Positions 31,325 through 42,077 are shown, counted from the stretch's first letter. The stretch: 64,000 bases of DNA from Pseudomonas fluorescens (GCF_902497875.1 NZ_CABVHY010000001.1:1-64000), one strand, 5' to 3'. A program made the numbers and translations. The notes: generated by a model from the letters alone, not told the origin.

Positions 31325-31941
31325 TGGGCGCCGTCGTTGCTCTGGACACGCTGTTCAATGGCGGCCAGGTCTGGAAGGGCCGGCCCGCCGCGCCGCCAGC
31401 CAGTCCTCAACCGACTGGCCATGCGGCACTGGATGCGGCCTTGCCCACTGGCGGCTGGCCGGAGTCGGCCTTGACCGAAATTCTCATCGCCGGGCAGGGC
31501 GTCGGCGAGTTGCAACTGGTCTGGCCAACCCTGGCGCGGTTGTCCGCCAAGGGCGAGCGGATTGTTCTGGTGGCGCCGCCTCATGTGCCGTATCCGCAGG
31601 CCTGGCAGAACGCCGGGGTGGATCTGCGCCAGCTGTCGGTGATCCAGGCCAGTGATCGCGATGCCCTGTGGGCCGCTGAACAATGCCTGCGTTCGGGCAG
31701 TTGCGGCGCGGTGCTGTGTTGGCCGCAGAAGGCCGATGACCGGGCCTTGCGCCGGCTGCAGGTGGCTGCCGAAACCGGCCAGACCCTGGCGTTCGCCTAT
31801 CGCTCGATCAAGGAAGCCATCAACCCTTCGCCGGCCGCCTTGCGGATCGCCATCGATGCCCGGCCCGCGCAACTGCGGGTGCTCAAGTGCCGTGGCGGCC
31901 TGGCCCGCTCGGCGCCGATCGCCTTTACCACAGGGCATTGA
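31321..31941 (+). CDS. imuA: ImuA, translesion synthesis accessory protein
   Basis: A 206-residue RecA-like protein that overlaps the lexA2 stop (ATGATG). GHAALDAALPTGGWPESALTEIL resembles the start of the RecA core. A true Walker A motif is missing (IAGQGVGELQLVWP). This matches ImuA, which binds ImuB and RecA within the mutasome. Confidence 0.92.
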   Translation: MMGAVVALDTLFNGGQVWKGRPAAPPASPQPTGHAALDAALPTGGWPESALTEILIAGQGVGELQLVWPTLARLSAKGERIVLVAPPHVPYPQAWQNAGVDLRQLSVIQASDRDALWAAEQCLRSGSCGAVLCWPQKADDRALRRLQVAAETGQTLAFAYRSIKEAINPSPAALRIAIDARPAQLRVLKCRGGLARSAPIAFTTGH

Positions 31942-31948
31942 GGTTGGC

Positions 31949-33364
31949 ATGCGCTGGGTCTGTATTCTCTTTCCGCAATTGGCGCTGGATGCGGCGCTGC
32001 GTCAGCGGCCCGATCCCGAAGAACCGCTGGCGCTGCTGACGGGCTCTGCGCAGCGTCGGGTATTGCAGGCGGTGAATGCCTCCGCTCGGGCGCTCGGCCT
32101 GCGGCCGGGGCAATCGTTGACCGCCGCCCAGGCCTTGAGCAAAGCCTTTGCCAGCGCTGAATACGACCTTGCCGAGATCGAGCGCTGGCAGCAATTTCTC
32201 GCGGCCTGGGCCTACCGTTTCAGCTCCCAGGTCAGCGTTTTTTATCCCCGCGCCTTGCTGTTTGAAATCGAATCGAGTCTGGGGCTGTTCGGGCCCTGGC
32301 CGCCATTCGAGGCCCGGCTGCGGGCGGAACTCACGGAGCTGGGCTTTCGTCATCGGATTGTCGCCGCGCCCAATCCGGCGGCCGCGCGAATCCTGGCTAA
32401 TGCTTACGACGGCCTGGCAGTGGCGGACAACGAGAGCTTGCAGCGAATCCTCGGGCAGATGCCCATCGACCGGGTCGGGCTGGAACCGGAGGTGGCCACG
32501 GCCTTGTCTCGCATGGGCCTGCGAACCTTGAGTCAGGTTCAGGCGCTGCCGCGCCATAGCCTGGCGCGACGCTTTGAAGCCCAGGTGCTCAAGCACCTCG
32601 ACACGCTACGAGGAGACCGCCCGCTGGCCCTGGCGTTTTACCTGCCGCCGGACCGCTTTGACGTGCGCATCGAGCTGAACTTCGATGTCTTGTCCCATCA
32701 GGCGCTGCTGTTCCCGTTGCGCCGGCTCACCGCGGACCTGTCGGCGTTTCTCTGTGGCCGCGACAGCGGCGTGCAGCGTTTTGATCTGCATCTGGAACAT
32801 GCCGGGTTGCCTGACACCCGGATCAAGGTCGGCCTGCTCAGCGCCGAGCGCGATCCGGCGATGCTCTTCGAACTGGCCCGCGGTCGACTGGAGCAGGTGC
32901 AGGTCGGCGCGCCGGTGCGGGGCTTTCGTTTGGTGGCCCAGGACTTGCCCAGGTTCGTCCCGCAGCACCGGGAACTGTTCGACGAGCGCCCGCAGCAATC
33001 CGTGCCCTGGGAACAACTGCGCGAACGCCTGCGGGCGCGGCTGGGGGATGACGCGGTGCATGGCCTGCGCTTCCAGGCCGATCATCGGCCCGAACACAGT
33101 TGGCAGCCGAACGCCGATAGCCAGGGCTGCCCGCCGACCTTCGGCCTGCAGCGCCCCGGTTGGCTGCTCAGCGAACCGCTGTTGGTGCACGAAGGCGCGG
33201 CGCGGATCCTCATGGGGCCGGAGCGCATCGAGTCCGGCTGGTGGGATGGCGGTGATGTGCGGCGTGATTATTACCTGATCGAAACCCGTTCCGGCCAGCA
33301 GGCCTGGGCCTGGCGCACGATGGGCGAGGCCGGGCCCTTGTGGCTGCAAGGCTGGTTCGCATGA
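31949..33364 (+). CDS. imuB: ImuB, inactive Y-family polymerase of the mutasome
   Basis: A 471-residue protein from ATG 31949 ([21 protein letters not shown]). It has the Y-family polymerase fold in the first about 330 residues but lacks the catalytic acidic DxD/DE residues at the usual positions, as known for ImuB. Here it would act as the hub between the beta clamp, ImuA and DnaE2. [18 protein letters not shown] is the helix-hairpin-helix region. It overlaps dnaE2 by 4 bases (ATGA). Confidence 0.92.
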   Translation: MRWVCILFPQLALDAALRQRPDPEEPLALLTGSAQRRVLQAVNASARALGLRPGQSLTAAQALSKAFASAEYDLAEIERWQQFLAAWAYRFSSQVSVFYPRALLFEIESSLGLFGPWPPFEARLRAELTELGFRHRIVAAPNPAAARILANAYDGLAVADNESLQRILGQMPIDRVGLEPEVATALSRMGLRTLSQVQALPRHSLARRFEAQVLKHLDTLRGDRPLALAFYLPPDRFDVRIELNFDVLSHQALLFPLRRLTADLSAFLCGRDSGVQRFDLHLEHAGLPDTRIKVGLLSAERDPAMLFELARGRLEQVQVGAPVRGFRLVAQDLPRFVPQHRELFDERPQQSVPWEQLRERLRARLGDDAVHGLRFQADHRPEHSWQPNADSQGCPPTFGLQRPGWLLSEPLLVHEGAARILMGPERIESGWWDGGDVRRDYYLIETRSGQQAWAWRTMGEAGPLWLQGWFA

Positions 33365-36300
33365 GCGTCGAGTATGCCGAACTGCACTGCCTGTCGAATT
33401 TCAGTTTCCAGCGCGGTGCCTCCAGTGCCCGCGAGCTGTTCGAGCGGGCAAAACGTCAGGGCTATCAAGCCCTGGCGATCACCGACGAGTGCACCCTGGC
33501 CGGCATCGTCCGCGCCTGGCAGGCCGCCAGAGAGGTTGAGTTGCCGCTGATCATCGGCAGCGAAATGCGCATCGAAAACGGCCCGAAACTGGTGCTGCTG
33601 GTGGAGAACCTCGAGGGCTACCAGGCGCTTTGCCGGCTCATCACCCGGGCGCGGCGGCGGGTGGAAAAGGGTCAGTACCAGGTATTGCGCGAGGACTTCA
33701 GCGAACCGTTGCCGGGGTTGCTGGCGCTGTGGCTGCCCGACACCCTCGAGGTCGAGGGGGAAGGGCGCTGGTTGCGGCAGGTGTTCGGCAAGCGGTTGTG
33801 GCTGGCCGTCGAACTGCACTGTGGGCAGAACGATGCCCGACGGCTGGCGGATTTGCTGGCCCTGGCCGCCGCTCTGGATATTGCGCCGCTGGCCAGCGGC
33901 GATGTGCATATGCACGCCCGTGGGCGCCGCGCCTTGCAGGACACCATGACTGCGATCCGTCATCACGTGCGAGTCGCCGAGGCCGGGCAACGCCTGCACC
34001 CCAACGGCGAACGGCACTTGCGCAGCCTCGAGGCCTTGCGGGCATTCTATCCGCCGCAGCTGCTTGAAGAGTCAGCGCGCATTGCCCGACGCTGCACCTT
34101 CGACCTCGGCCAATTGCGTTACCAGTACCCGCGTGAACTGGTGCCTGAAGGTCACAGCGCAGCCTCCTGGCTGCGCGAGCTGACCGAGCAAGGCATGCGC
34201 TGGCGCTGGCCTGAAGGGGTGGAAGACAAGGTGCTGGCGCTGATCGAGAAGGAACTGAAGCTGATCAGCGAGATGGGCTACGAGAGTTACTTTCTTACCG
34301 TCCACGACATTGTGCGCTTCGCCCGCGAGCAGAAAATTCTCTGCCAGGGTCGCGGTTCGGCGGCCAACTCGGCGGTGTGTTATGCCTTGGGCATCACCGA
34401 AATCAATCCCGGCCTGATGAACATGCTGTTCGAGCGTTTCCTCTCCAAAGAGCGCAACGAGCCCCCGGACATCGATGTCGACTTCGAGCATGAGCGGCGT
34501 GAAGAGGTGTTGCAGTACGTGTTTCAGCGCTACGGCCGGACCCGCGCGGCGCTCACGGCGGTGGTCAGCACCTACCACGGCGCCGGCGCGGTGCGGGATG
34601 TGGCCAAGGCCCTGGGCTTGCCGCCGGATCAGGTCAATGCCCTGGCCGATTGTTGCGGCCACTGGAGCAACGAACCGCCCTCGGTCGAGCGTCTGCGCGA
34701 AGGCGGTTTCGACCCGGACAGCCCGGTGTTGCGCCGGGTGCTGAGCCTGACCGGACAACTGATCGGCTTCCCCCGGCACCTGTCCCAGCACCCCGGCGGT
34801 TTCGTGATTTCCGAGCAGCCGCTGGACAGCCTGGTGCCGGTGGAAAATGCCGCCATGGCCGAGCGCACCATCATCCAGTGGGACAAGGATGACCTGGACA
34901 TGGTCGGGCTGCTCAAGGTCGATATCCTTGCCCTCGGCATGCTCAGCGCCATCCGCCGTTGTTTCGATCTGCTGCGCCGTCATCGCGGCCTCGACCTGAG
35001 CCTGGCGAAGGTGCCGAAAGAGGACCCGAAAACCTACGAGATGATCGGCCGGGCGGACACCATCGGCGTGTTCCAGATCGAGTCCCGGGCGCAGATGTCG
35101 ATGCTGCCGCGACTCAAGCCGGTGAAGTTTTATGACCTGGTGATCGAGGTGGCGATCGTCCGCCCCGGTCCGATCCAGGGCGGTATGGTCCATCCCTACT
35201 TGCGACGGCGTAACAAGGAGGAGCCTGAAAGCTATCCGTCCGAAAAATTGAAAGCCGTCCTGGAGCGCACATTGGGAGTGCCGCTGTTTCAGGAGCAGGT
35301 CATGCAGATTGCCATCGTTGCCGCCGATTACAGCCCCGGCGAAGCCGATCAACTGCGGCGTTCCATGGCCGCCTGGAAACGCCACGGCGGGCTGGAACCG
35401 CATCAGGTACGGCTCAAGGAAGGCATGCTGAAAAATGGCTACACAGAAGCCTTCGCCGCGCAGATCTTCGAGCAGATCAAGGGCTTCGGCAGTTATGGTT
35501 TTCCCGAGTCCCACGCCGCCAGCTTCGCCTTGTTGACCTACGCCAGTTGCTGGTTGAAATGCCACGAACCGGCGGCCTTTGCCTGTGCGCTGATCAACAG
35601 CTGGCCGATGGGTTTCTACAGCCCGGACCAGATTCTGCAGGACGCCCGGCGGCATCATCTGCAGATCCGCCCGGTGGACGTGCGCGCCAGTGACTGGGAT
35701 TGCAGCCTGGAGCCGACCCAGGGTGAACAACCGGCGATTCGCATGGGCTTGCGGATGATCCGCGGTTTTCGCGAGGACGATGCCCGGCGCATTGAAGCGG
35801 CGCGTTTGATCGGTGCGTTTGTCGATATCGCCGACCTCGGCGAGCGGGCGCGGCTAGACGCCCGGGCCCAGGAGCAACTGGCCGACGCCGGAGCTTTGCG
35901 CGGGCTGGCCGGGGATCGTCATCGGGCGCGCTGGGAGGTGGCCGGGGTGCAGAAACAGTTGGGGTTGTTTGCCGGTTTACCGAGCCAGGACGAGCCGGTG
36001 GTGGTCTTGCCCAAGCCCACCGTGAGCGAAGACCTGCAAGCCGACTACGCCAGTGTCGGCACCACCCTGGGCCCGCATCCGCTGGCCTTGCTGCGGGGTG
36101 AGCTGAAAGCCCGACGCTGCCGCAGTTCGCGGGAGTTGCTCGAGGTCGAGCATGGGCGCAACGTCAGCGTCGCCGGGCTGGTCACCGGCCGACAAAGACC
36201 CGGGACCGCCAGCGGCGTGACCTTCGTCACCCTGGAAGACGAGTTTGGCAACGTCAACGTAGTGGTCTGGCGTGACCTGGCCGAGCGTCAACGGCAGGTG

Positions 36301-36438
36301 CTGGTGGGTTCGCAGTTGCTGAAGGTCGACGGCACCCTGGAGACCGAGGGTGAAGTGCGGCATTTGATTGCCGGGCGTTTGAGTGATCTGAGTTCTCTGC
36401 TGACCGGGATCAGTGTGCGCAGCCGGGATTTTCGTTGA
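33361..36438 (+). CDS. dnaE2: Error-prone DNA polymerase DnaE2 (ImuC)
   Basis: A 1025-residue C-family polymerase. The PHP domain comes first ([17 protein letters not shown]). The palm holds [16 protein letters not shown] (catalytic Asp pair near residue 380) and [17 protein letters not shown]. Helix-hairpin-helix and OB domains follow ([19 protein letters not shown]). Typical DnaE2 length is about 1020-1080, shorter than DnaE1. It extends DNA past lesions together with ImuA/ImuB and is the mutagenic output of the operon. Start 33361 follows from the ATGA overlap with imuB. Confidence 0.95.
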   Translation: MSVEYAELHCLSNFSFQRGASSARELFERAKRQGYQALAITDECTLAGIVRAWQAAREVELPLIIGSEMRIENGPKLVLLVENLEGYQALCRLITRARRRVEKGQYQVLREDFSEPLPGLLALWLPDTLEVEGEGRWLRQVFGKRLWLAVELHCGQNDARRLADLLALAAALDIAPLASGDVHMHARGRRALQDTMTAIRHHVRVAEAGQRLHPNGERHLRSLEALRAFYPPQLLEESARIARRCTFDLGQLRYQYPRELVPEGHSAASWLRELTEQGMRWRWPEGVEDKVLALIEKELKLISEMGYESYFLTVHDIVRFAREQKILCQGRGSAANSAVCYALGITEINPGLMNMLFERFLSKERNEPPDIDVDFEHERREEVLQYVFQRYGRTRAALTAVVSTYHGAGAVRDVAKALGLPPDQVNALADCCGHWSNEPPSVERLREGGFDPDSPVLRRVLSLTGQLIGFPRHLSQHPGGFVISEQPLDSLVPVENAAMAERTIIQWDKDDLDMVGLLKVDILALGMLSAIRRCFDLLRRHRGLDLSLAKVPKEDPKTYEMIGRADTIGVFQIESRAQMSMLPRLKPVKFYDLVIEVAIVRPGPIQGGMVHPYLRRRNKEEPESYPSEKLKAVLERTLGVPLFQEQVMQIAIVAADYSPGEADQLRRSMAAWKRHGGLEPHQVRLKEGMLKNGYTEAFAAQIFEQIKGFGSYGFPESHAASFALLTYASCWLKCHEPAAFACALINSWPMGFYSPDQILQDARRHHLQIRPVDVRASDWDCSLEPTQGEQPAIRMGLRMIRGFREDDARRIEAARLIGAFVDIADLGERARLDARAQEQLADAGALRGLAGDRHRARWEVAGVQKQLGLFAGLPSQDEPVVVLPKPTVSEDLQADYASVGTTLGPHPLALLRGELKARRCRSSRELLEVEHGRNVSVAGLVTGRQRPGTASGVTFVTLEDEFGNVNVVVWRDLAERQRQVLVGSQLLKVDGTLETEGEVRHLIAGRLSDLSSLLTGISVRSRDFR

Positions 36439-36474
36439 GGTCGATTAATGAAAGTCCCTGCTCCGACGAGTAAT

Positions 36475-36607
36475 TGTGGCGAGGGGGCTTGCCCCCGCTG
36501 GGGCGCGAAGCGGCCCTAAAATCAGCCACCGGGTTTCTTCAGGTACAATTAGCAAGCAGGCTTTACGACCGCTACGCGGCCGAACGGGGGCAAGCCCCCT
36601 CGCCACA
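36475..36607. repeat. REPIN-like inverted repeat, 133 bp
   Basis: The ends TGTGGCGAGGGGGCTTGCCC and GGGCAAGCCCCCTCGCCACA are inverted copies. The inner part (CTGGGGCGCGAAGCGGCCCT and CTACGCGGCCGAACGGGG) is shared with elements at 53389 and 62373. It lies between dnaE2 and the convergent flavin reductase gene. Confidence 0.85.
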
Positions 36608-36646
36608 GGTTTGCGTTCGACGCGCTTTTTTCTTAACTGACTCGAC

Positions 36647-37309
36647 CTACTTCACCCCCGGCCAAAACCGTTCCCCACCCCCCGGCTGATCATTCCAGGC
36701 CTGCAGCGACCTGGTCGGCAGATCAAAATAATCGCGGGTCCGCGCATAACCATGGCCACCCATGCGGCCGATGGCGTCCAGGCCAAGCTGGTCGATGTAC
36801 AGGGTTTTCGGGTCGATCAGCTCGTCGCGGACATGGGCCATCAGCACTTCGCCGAAGATGATTTCCCGGGATTGGCCAATCGACAGCGCCATCATCCGCC
36901 GGCACTCCAGTGCCACCGGCGCTTCGCCGATGCGCGGACATTTGACCAGGGTCCCAGGGATCGCGGTCAGGCCGGCGGCGGTCAGTTCGTCGAAGCCGGG
37001 AGCGAAGGGCACGGCGCAGACGTTCATCGCTTCCACCAGCGCATCGGACACGATGTTCACGGTGAACTCCTGGTTGAGCTGGATATTGCGCGTGGTGTCC
37101 TTCGGGCTTTGGTCGCCGTAGTTTTCCACGCCCAAGGCAAGGATCGGCGGGTCGGCCGACAGCGCGTTGAAGAAGCTGAAGGGCGCCGCATTGATCCGGC
37201 CTTCACCATCAATGGTGGTGACCAGCGCAATAGGTCGGGGGACTACGCTGCCGATCAGAATCTTGTATTTTTCCCGCGGGCTGAGCTTTGTGAAGTCGAA
37301 ACTTTGCAT
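36647..37309 (-). CDS. Flavin reductase-like (DIM6/NTAB) family protein
   Basis: A 220-residue protein with the FMN-binding flavin reductase-like domain: KILIGSVVPRPIALVTTIDGEGRINAAPFSFFNALSADPP, NIQLNQEFTVNIVSDALVEAMN and GHGYARTRDYF. It would bind FMN and reduce it with NAD(P)H or act as a flavin-linked oxidoreductase. It is the last gene of an apparent minus-strand operon with two amidohydrolases and a polyamine-type ABC transporter (11 bases after the amidohydrolase gene), so it may serve their substrate pathway. Confidence 0.85.
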   Translation of the reverse strand: MQSFDFTKLSPREKYKILIGSVVPRPIALVTTIDGEGRINAAPFSFFNALSADPPILALGVENYGDQSPKDTTRNIQLNQEFTVNIVSDALVEAMNVCAVPFAPGFDELTAAGLTAIPGTLVKCPRIGEAPVALECRRMMALSIGQSREIIFGEVLMAHVRDELIDPKTLYIDQLGLDAIGRMGGHGYARTRDYFDLPTRSLQAWNDQPGGGERFWPGVK

Positions 37310-37320
37310 GGCAGAAATCT

Positions 37321-38817
37321 CTAAAGAAGTGGATCAATCGCGCTCAGCGGCGCTTGTGCGCTGTAGTCATCGGCGAATGGAATGGCCGGTTTGAACAGGC
37401 CTTTCCAGTCCGGTTGGCCAAAGGCCCGGTCGCTGTGGCTGCGCATCAGTTTTTCGAATTGTCGTTGGCCCTGACGCTGCAGGGCGGGATAGTCCACGCC
37501 CTGCACCTGACCGTTATGCATCACGCAACGGCCGTCGATGTAACTGGCGATGCAGTCGTCACCGCGTCCGGCCAGCACCAGGTTCTTCAAGGGATCGAAC
37601 AGCGGGCCGAGGTGCATTCCACGCAGACTGAAAACAGTGATGTCGGCCTTGGCCCCGGGTGCCAGGCGTCCGAGGTCATCGCGCCCCAGCGCCTTGGCGC
37701 CGCCAAGGGTGGCGGCGTTGTACAGGTCCAGCGCGCTGGTCTGCTCGCCACCATGCTCCATCAGCCGCGCGATGTTCAGGCCCTGGCGCATGTTTTCCAG
37801 CAGGTCCGCCGGCCAGGTGTCGGTGCCCAGCGCCAGATTGATGCCCAGGTCGCGATAGCGGCCGAAGGAATTCAGCGCCTCACCGTCGCGGGCGAATACC
37901 ACCGGGCAATGCACCAGGCTGGCACCGCCATCGACCACGCGTTGCAGATCGTCAGCGCCGCTGGTGTAGAGGCCATGGGGCAACAGGCTGCGTGGACCGA
38001 GCAGTTCGAGCTGTTGGAGCCAGCCCAGCGGCGAGTGGCCGCGCAGTTGCCGGACCATCGCGTATTCACTCGGCGATTGGCAGCAATGCAGGCGCATCGG
38101 AGCGTTCAGTTCGCGGCTGAGGGCGCTGGTGCGTTGCAACAGCGCCGGAGTGCAGGTCTGGATTCGATCCGGCAGCAGCGCGCCGCGTATCAGGCCTCGA
38201 TGGGCCCCATCAAAGTCATGGAAAAAGCGCTCGGCCGCGTCGAGCCCGGCCATTCCTCGTGCTTCATCCCAGTGCTGCCCCAACGCTCCGTCGGCGCGCC
38301 AGTAGCTCATGCCGCTCATGTAGCAGGGACCCAGATAAGTTCGCAGCCCCAGTTCGGCGGCGACCCCGGCCACCGCGGCGAATTCGTCGTAGGTTTCGGC
38401 CCACTCGCGGTAATACATTGAGGTGATCGGCATCGCGGTAGTGATGCCGTTGCGGATCAACTGAGTGAAGGCGTAGCGGTACTTGAACAGCTCTTCATCG
38501 AAGCGGTAGCTCTCCCGCGGGCCGGTCGCCAGGTACTGCTCCGACCACATCCGGCCCATGTGGCGCTCATCGCCGTTATCCAGGGTGAGCACCGTGGAGT
38601 CGAGATCGCCAAGCGCGTCGAGGTCGATGAAGCCGGGACCGATCAGCGCATTGCCGTAATCGATCCACTGCTCCACGGCACCCGGGTAATCGCGGCCGAC
38701 AAAGACAATGCGCGAGCCTTCGAATACCACTTCGCCGTTGCGCCAGAGCACATGCCGCTGGCCGTCGAAGCCGACCACGCAGCTGGCCTTGAGGCCAATC
38801 CGTGCGGCGCTGTTCAC
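37321..38817 (-). CDS. Amidohydrolase family protein lacking the usual HxH motif
   Basis: A 498-residue protein of the chlorohydrolase/ cytosine deaminase-type amidohydrolases. The first metal-binding motif, normally PG.(I/V)..H.H, reads GPGFIDLDALGDLD, so both histidines are replaced. Later motifs remain: MRLHCCQSP (His), LLPHGLYTS (His), LVHCPVVF and LALGTDTWPADL (Asp). KNLVLAGRGDDCIASYIDGRCVMHNG is the usual C-terminal beta domain. The family hydrolyses or deaminates heterocycles such as guanine or triazines. With altered ligands the metal site may differ. It overlaps the next amidohydrolase gene by 4 bases. Confidence 0.82.
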   Translation of the reverse strand: MNSAARIGLKASCVVGFDGQRHVLWRNGEVVFEGSRIVFVGRDYPGAVEQWIDYGNALIGPGFIDLDALGDLDSTVLTLDNGDERHMGRMWSEQYLATGPRESYRFDEELFKYRYAFTQLIRNGITTAMPITSMYYREWAETYDEFAAVAGVAAELGLRTYLGPCYMSGMSYWRADGALGQHWDEARGMAGLDAAERFFHDFDGAHRGLIRGALLPDRIQTCTPALLQRTSALSRELNAPMRLHCCQSPSEYAMVRQLRGHSPLGWLQQLELLGPRSLLPHGLYTSGADDLQRVVDGGASLVHCPVVFARDGEALNSFGRYRDLGINLALGTDTWPADLLENMRQGLNIARLMEHGGEQTSALDLYNAATLGGAKALGRDDLGRLAPGAKADITVFSLRGMHLGPLFDPLKNLVLAGRGDDCIASYIDGRCVMHNGQVQGVDYPALQRQGQRQFEKLMRSHSDRAFGQPDWKGLFKPAIPFADDYSAQAPLSAIDPLL

Positions 38818-40010
38818 AGACGGCTTTCCAGCAATTGACCGTTGCTGGCGATCAGCTTGCCGCCGCGATAGACCTGCCTCGGTGGCCGGGCGACCACTGC
38901 TTCGCCGAGGGTTTGCACCGCCAGCAACAGGAAATCGGCGGGTTTGCCGATCTCCAGGCCATAGGCGTCAAGTCCCAACGCCTGAGCGCCATTGATGGTC
39001 GCGGCCGCGAAGGCCGCCGCCAGTTGGTCATCCTTGTTCAGGTCAAAACGCAACGCCAGCAGCATCGCCCGTTCGAGCATGTCGCCATTGCCCATCGGCG
39101 ACCAGGCATCGCGAATGCCGTCGGAGCCCAGGCAGACATTGACCCCGACTTCGCGCAGGGCGAGGAACGGCGGCACCGCACAGTCGGCTGGCGCCGAACT
39201 CATCAACGAAATCCCCAGCGCCGCCAGACGCTCGGCCACCGGTCGCACCTGAGCCCAGGGCAACATGCCCAGGCAGTAGGCATGGCTGATCATCACCCGG
39301 CCCTGGCGCTGGAAGCGCTCGGTGTAATCGGCGATGCGGGCGATCTGCCAGAGGCCGAGTTCGCCTTTGTCATGCAGGTGAATATCGATGCCACGATCAA
39401 ACTCTTGCGCCAGGTTGAAGACGAAATCCAGCTGGGCGATCGGATCGTTGTCGATGCCGCAAGGGTCGAGGCCGCCGACGTTCTCCACACCCAGAGCCAT
39501 GGCTTCGCGCATTAGCTCGGCAGTCCCGGGGCGACTGATCAGGCCGGTCTGTGGAAACACCACCAGCTGCAGATCGATCAGGTCGCGGTAACGCTCACGC
39601 AACTGTTGCATGGCTTCGACGTGACGCAAGCCGAACTCCGGGTCGATGTCGACGTGGCAACGCATGCTCAGCGAGCCGCGGGCGATGCAGTTTTCCAGCA
39701 GCGCCCCGGCACGCTCGGCGATCGGCGCCTGGACTTCACGCAGCACCCGGCGCTCGTTGGCGATGTAATCCTTGAGGGTCGGCCCGGCGCTGTTTGGGCG
39801 CCAGGGTTGGCCCCAGAGGGTCTTGTCCAGGTGGACATGGCTTTCCACCAACGCCGGGGTGAGCAGTTGGTTCTGGCCGTCTATATCGGTGGCGGACAGC
39901 GCAGCGCTTGATGCAGGACGGCGCTGTGTGAACAGACCGTTTTCGATCAGCAGGTCTTCGGCGGTTGAACCGTACGGCCGCACATTGCGCAGCCAGCGGG
40001 ATTGAATCAT
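38814..40010 (-). CDS. Cytosine deaminase-like amidohydrolase
   Basis: A 398-residue protein from ATG 40010 (MIQSRWLRNVRPYGS). Metal motifs are complete: LVESHVHLDKT (HxH), IDIHLHDKGE (HxH-type with Asp/Glu), MISHAYCLG (His) and VCLGSDGIRDAWSP (Asp). This is the cytosine deaminase / isoguanine deaminase pattern. It is coupled (ATGA) to the amidohydrolase gene downstream. A REPIN element separates it from the ABC transporter genes. It probably deaminates or ring-opens a nitrogen heterocycle imported by that transporter, which is inference. Confidence 0.85.
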   Translation of the reverse strand: MIQSRWLRNVRPYGSTAEDLLIENGLFTQRRPASSAALSATDIDGQNQLLTPALVESHVHLDKTLWGQPWRPNSAGPTLKDYIANERRVLREVQAPIAERAGALLENCIARGSLSMRCHVDIDPEFGLRHVEAMQQLRERYRDLIDLQLVVFPQTGLISRPGTAELMREAMALGVENVGGLDPCGIDNDPIAQLDFVFNLAQEFDRGIDIHLHDKGELGLWQIARIADYTERFQRQGRVMISHAYCLGMLPWAQVRPVAERLAALGISLMSSAPADCAVPPFLALREVGVNVCLGSDGIRDAWSPMGNGDMLERAMLLALRFDLNKDDQLAAAFAAATINGAQALGLDAYGLEIGKPADFLLLAVQTLGEAVVARPPRQVYRGGKLIASNGQLLESRL

Positions 40011-40061
40011 GGCAAACCTCTGTCGGATTCTTTGAATTCTGTGGTGTCGATGCAGGCCTCT

Positions 40062-40152
40062 TCGCGGGCAAGCCCGGCTCCCACATTCGTTTAGTGTTGG
40101 CCACAAACCGGGGGCCAACCCAGAACCCTGTGGGAGCCGGGCTTGCCCGCGA
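40062..40152. repeat. REPIN, 91 bp
   Basis: The left arm begins TCGCGGGCAAGCCCGGCTCC and the right arm ends GGAGCCGGGCTTGCCCGCGA; 24 bases are perfectly inverted. This is the common Pseudomonas fluorescens REP doublet layout. Confidence 0.88.
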
Positions 40153-40173
40153 TAGCCGCGACTCGGTCTCAAA

Positions 40174-41226
40174 TCAACCCTTGAGCTTCGACCAGATGCG
40201 GTCCTGCAGTTCGCGCGCCTTGTTGCTGCATTCTTTTTCCGGGCGCAGGCGTGAGGCGAACTCTTCGGGCATGTTGATGGCGTCCATGACCTTCCATTTG
40301 GCTTCGAGCAGGTTGTCGCTCTCGATGCCATTGGCATAGGCGATGGCGTTGGAGACCGCAGCGGCGTTTTCCGGCTTCATCATCCAGTTGATGAAGATTT
40401 TTGCATTGCCCGGATGCGGCGCGCTTTTGGGCACGGCGAAGTTGTCCTGGAACATCGCCAGGCCTTCGCGCGGGTAGACGTACTTGATGCTGCTCTTTTG
40501 CAGCGTGGCGCGGGCGGTGGAGCCGTTCCAGTTCTGCATCATGATCACTTCACCGGAGGCCATGCGGTCCACGGTGTTGTCCGAGCTGTACATCTTCAGG
40601 TGCGGCTTCTGTTTTTTCAGCAATTCGAGGATGCGCTTGGCGTCCTGCGGGTTTTCGCTGCACTCGTCGACCCCCAGGTAATGGCTGGCGGCATTGATCA
40701 CGCTGCTCGAGGTGTCCAGCGCGGCGAGCTGACCTTCAAGCTCCTTGCGCGGTTCAAAGAACTCTTTCCAGGAGTCATCCAGCTTGCCGCCGGGGACTCG
40801 CGCGCTGTCATAGGAGAACCCGGTGGAACCCCAGAGATAAGGCGCGGAAAATTTGCGACCGGGGTCGAAAACCGGATCGCGAAACGCCAATTTGACGTGC
40901 TGGAAATTCGACATCTTCGCGGCGTCGATTTCCAGCAGCAGGTCCTGTCCGATCAACGTGCGCATGATCGACTGCGACGGCACGATCACGTCGTACGCGG
41001 CACCGCCGGCCTGCAATTTGGCCAGCAGGGTTTCGTTGCTGTCGTAGCCGTCCATGGTGACCTTGATGCCAGTCTCCTTCTCGAACTTGGCCAGCAGGTC
41101 CACCGGGTAGTAGTCGGTCCAGTTGTAGAAGAACAGTTGCTTGGGTTCCTCGGCCTGGGCACTCAGGGCAGCGACGCCACTCAGGGCCAGACCGGCGACG
41201 CCGTAACACAGGGCTTTGAACATCAT
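40174..41226 (-). CDS. Polyamine-type ABC transporter substrate-binding protein
   Basis: A 350-residue periplasmic protein with signal peptide MMFKALCYGVAGLALSGVAALSAQA, cut before EEPKQL. LFFYNWTDYYPVDLLAKFEKETGIKVTMDGYDSNETLLAKLQAGGAAYDVIVPSQ is the PotF/PotD pattern, with the YNW and SNE substrate contacts. It is the binding protein for the ABC genes upstream. The neighbouring amidohydrolases suggest that the substrate may be a cationic or amide nitrogen compound other than putrescine. Confidence 0.9.
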   Translation of the reverse strand: MMFKALCYGVAGLALSGVAALSAQAEEPKQLFFYNWTDYYPVDLLAKFEKETGIKVTMDGYDSNETLLAKLQAGGAAYDVIVPSQSIMRTLIGQDLLLEIDAAKMSNFQHVKLAFRDPVFDPGRKFSAPYLWGSTGFSYDSARVPGGKLDDSWKEFFEPRKELEGQLAALDTSSSVINAASHYLGVDECSENPQDAKRILELLKKQKPHLKMYSSDNTVDRMASGEVIMMQNWNGSTARATLQKSSIKYVYPREGLAMFQDNFAVPKSAPHPGNAKIFINWMMKPENAAAVSNAIAYANGIESDNLLEAKWKVMDAINMPEEFASRLRPEKECSNKARELQDRIWSKLKG

Positions 41227-41282
41227 CGTTTTACGCTCCTGGCAGGGACTGCCTGCGAATGGAAGAACACGTGGGGAACGGC

Positions 41283-42077
41283 TCATTGGTTGTGGGTCTT
41301 GCCGCGCTGCCCCAGCCAGAAGGCCAGTACCACCAGCACGATGGAAATCACCAGCATCAGGGTCGAGATCGCATTGATTTCCGGGGTCACGCCGGACTTG
41401 ATCGCCGAGAAGATGTACACCGGCAGGGTGGTGGAGCCGGGGCCGGCGACGAAGAAGGTCATGATGAAATCATCGAGGCTGACCACGAACGCCAGCACTG
41501 CGCCGGACAGCACTGCCGGCCACAAAAGCGGCAGCGTCACCCGGCGAAAGCACTGCCACGGGTTGGCGTACAGATCGTTGGCCGCTTCCAGCAGGCTTTT
41601 GTCCAGATCGTTCAGGCGCGCGCGAATCGGCAGGTAGGCAAAGGGGATGCAGAAGCCGATGTGGGCGACGATCACCGTCAGCAGTCCGAGCTTGATCCCC
41701 AGTGCCATGAACAGCAGTAGGGTGGCCACGGCTGTGACGATTTCCGGGAGGATCAATGGCAGGTTGATCCCGCCTTCGACCATCTTCTGCCCGTAGAACG
41801 GCCGGTAGGTCGCCAGCGCGGCCAGCAGCGCAATCAGCGTGGCGCAGACCGTGGCGATGCTGGCGACAATGATCGAGTTCAGCGCGGCAGTCTGGATCGA
41901 CGGGTTGGCGAGGATCCGTCCGTACCAGGCGAAGGAGAACTCGGTCCAGACCGTGGCCGAACGGTTGGCGTTGAAGCTGTAGGCGATCAGCACCAGGATC
42001 GGCAGGTACAGATAGGCCAGGATCAACAGGCTGATTTCGCGGGTCAGCGGCAGTTTCTTCAGGTGTAAGGCGATCAT
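41283..42077 (-). CDS. ABC transporter permease (PotC-like)
   Basis: A 264-residue permease with six membrane helices. The EAA motif region is LNDLDKSLLEAANDLYANPWQCFRRVTLPLLWP. It pairs with the PotB-like permease upstream, whose stop overlaps its start (ATGA). Confidence 0.9.
   Translation of the reverse strand: MIALHLKKLPLTREISLLILAYLYLPILVLIAYSFNANRSATVWTEFSFAWYGRILANPSIQTAALNSIIVASIATVCATLIALLAALATYRPFYGQKMVEGGINLPLILPEIVTAVATLLLFMALGIKLGLLTVIVAHIGFCIPFAYLPIRARLNDLDKSLLEAANDLYANPWQCFRRVTLPLLWPAVLSGAVLAFVVSLDDFIMTFFVAGPGSTTLPVYIFSAIKSGVTPEINAISTLMLVISIVLVVLAFWLGQRGKTHNQ

Noticed and set aside
34072..35730. 552-codon minus-strand open frame within dnaE2
   Set aside because: It is antisense to a clear polymerase gene whose motifs are intact. 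Long antisense frames are common at this GC content, and the translation shows no domain.
36475..36607. Possible CRISPR or tandem repeat array at the GGGGGCTTGCCCCC sequences
   Set aside because: There are only two inverted arms per element and no regularly spaced direct repeats; REPIN structure explains it.
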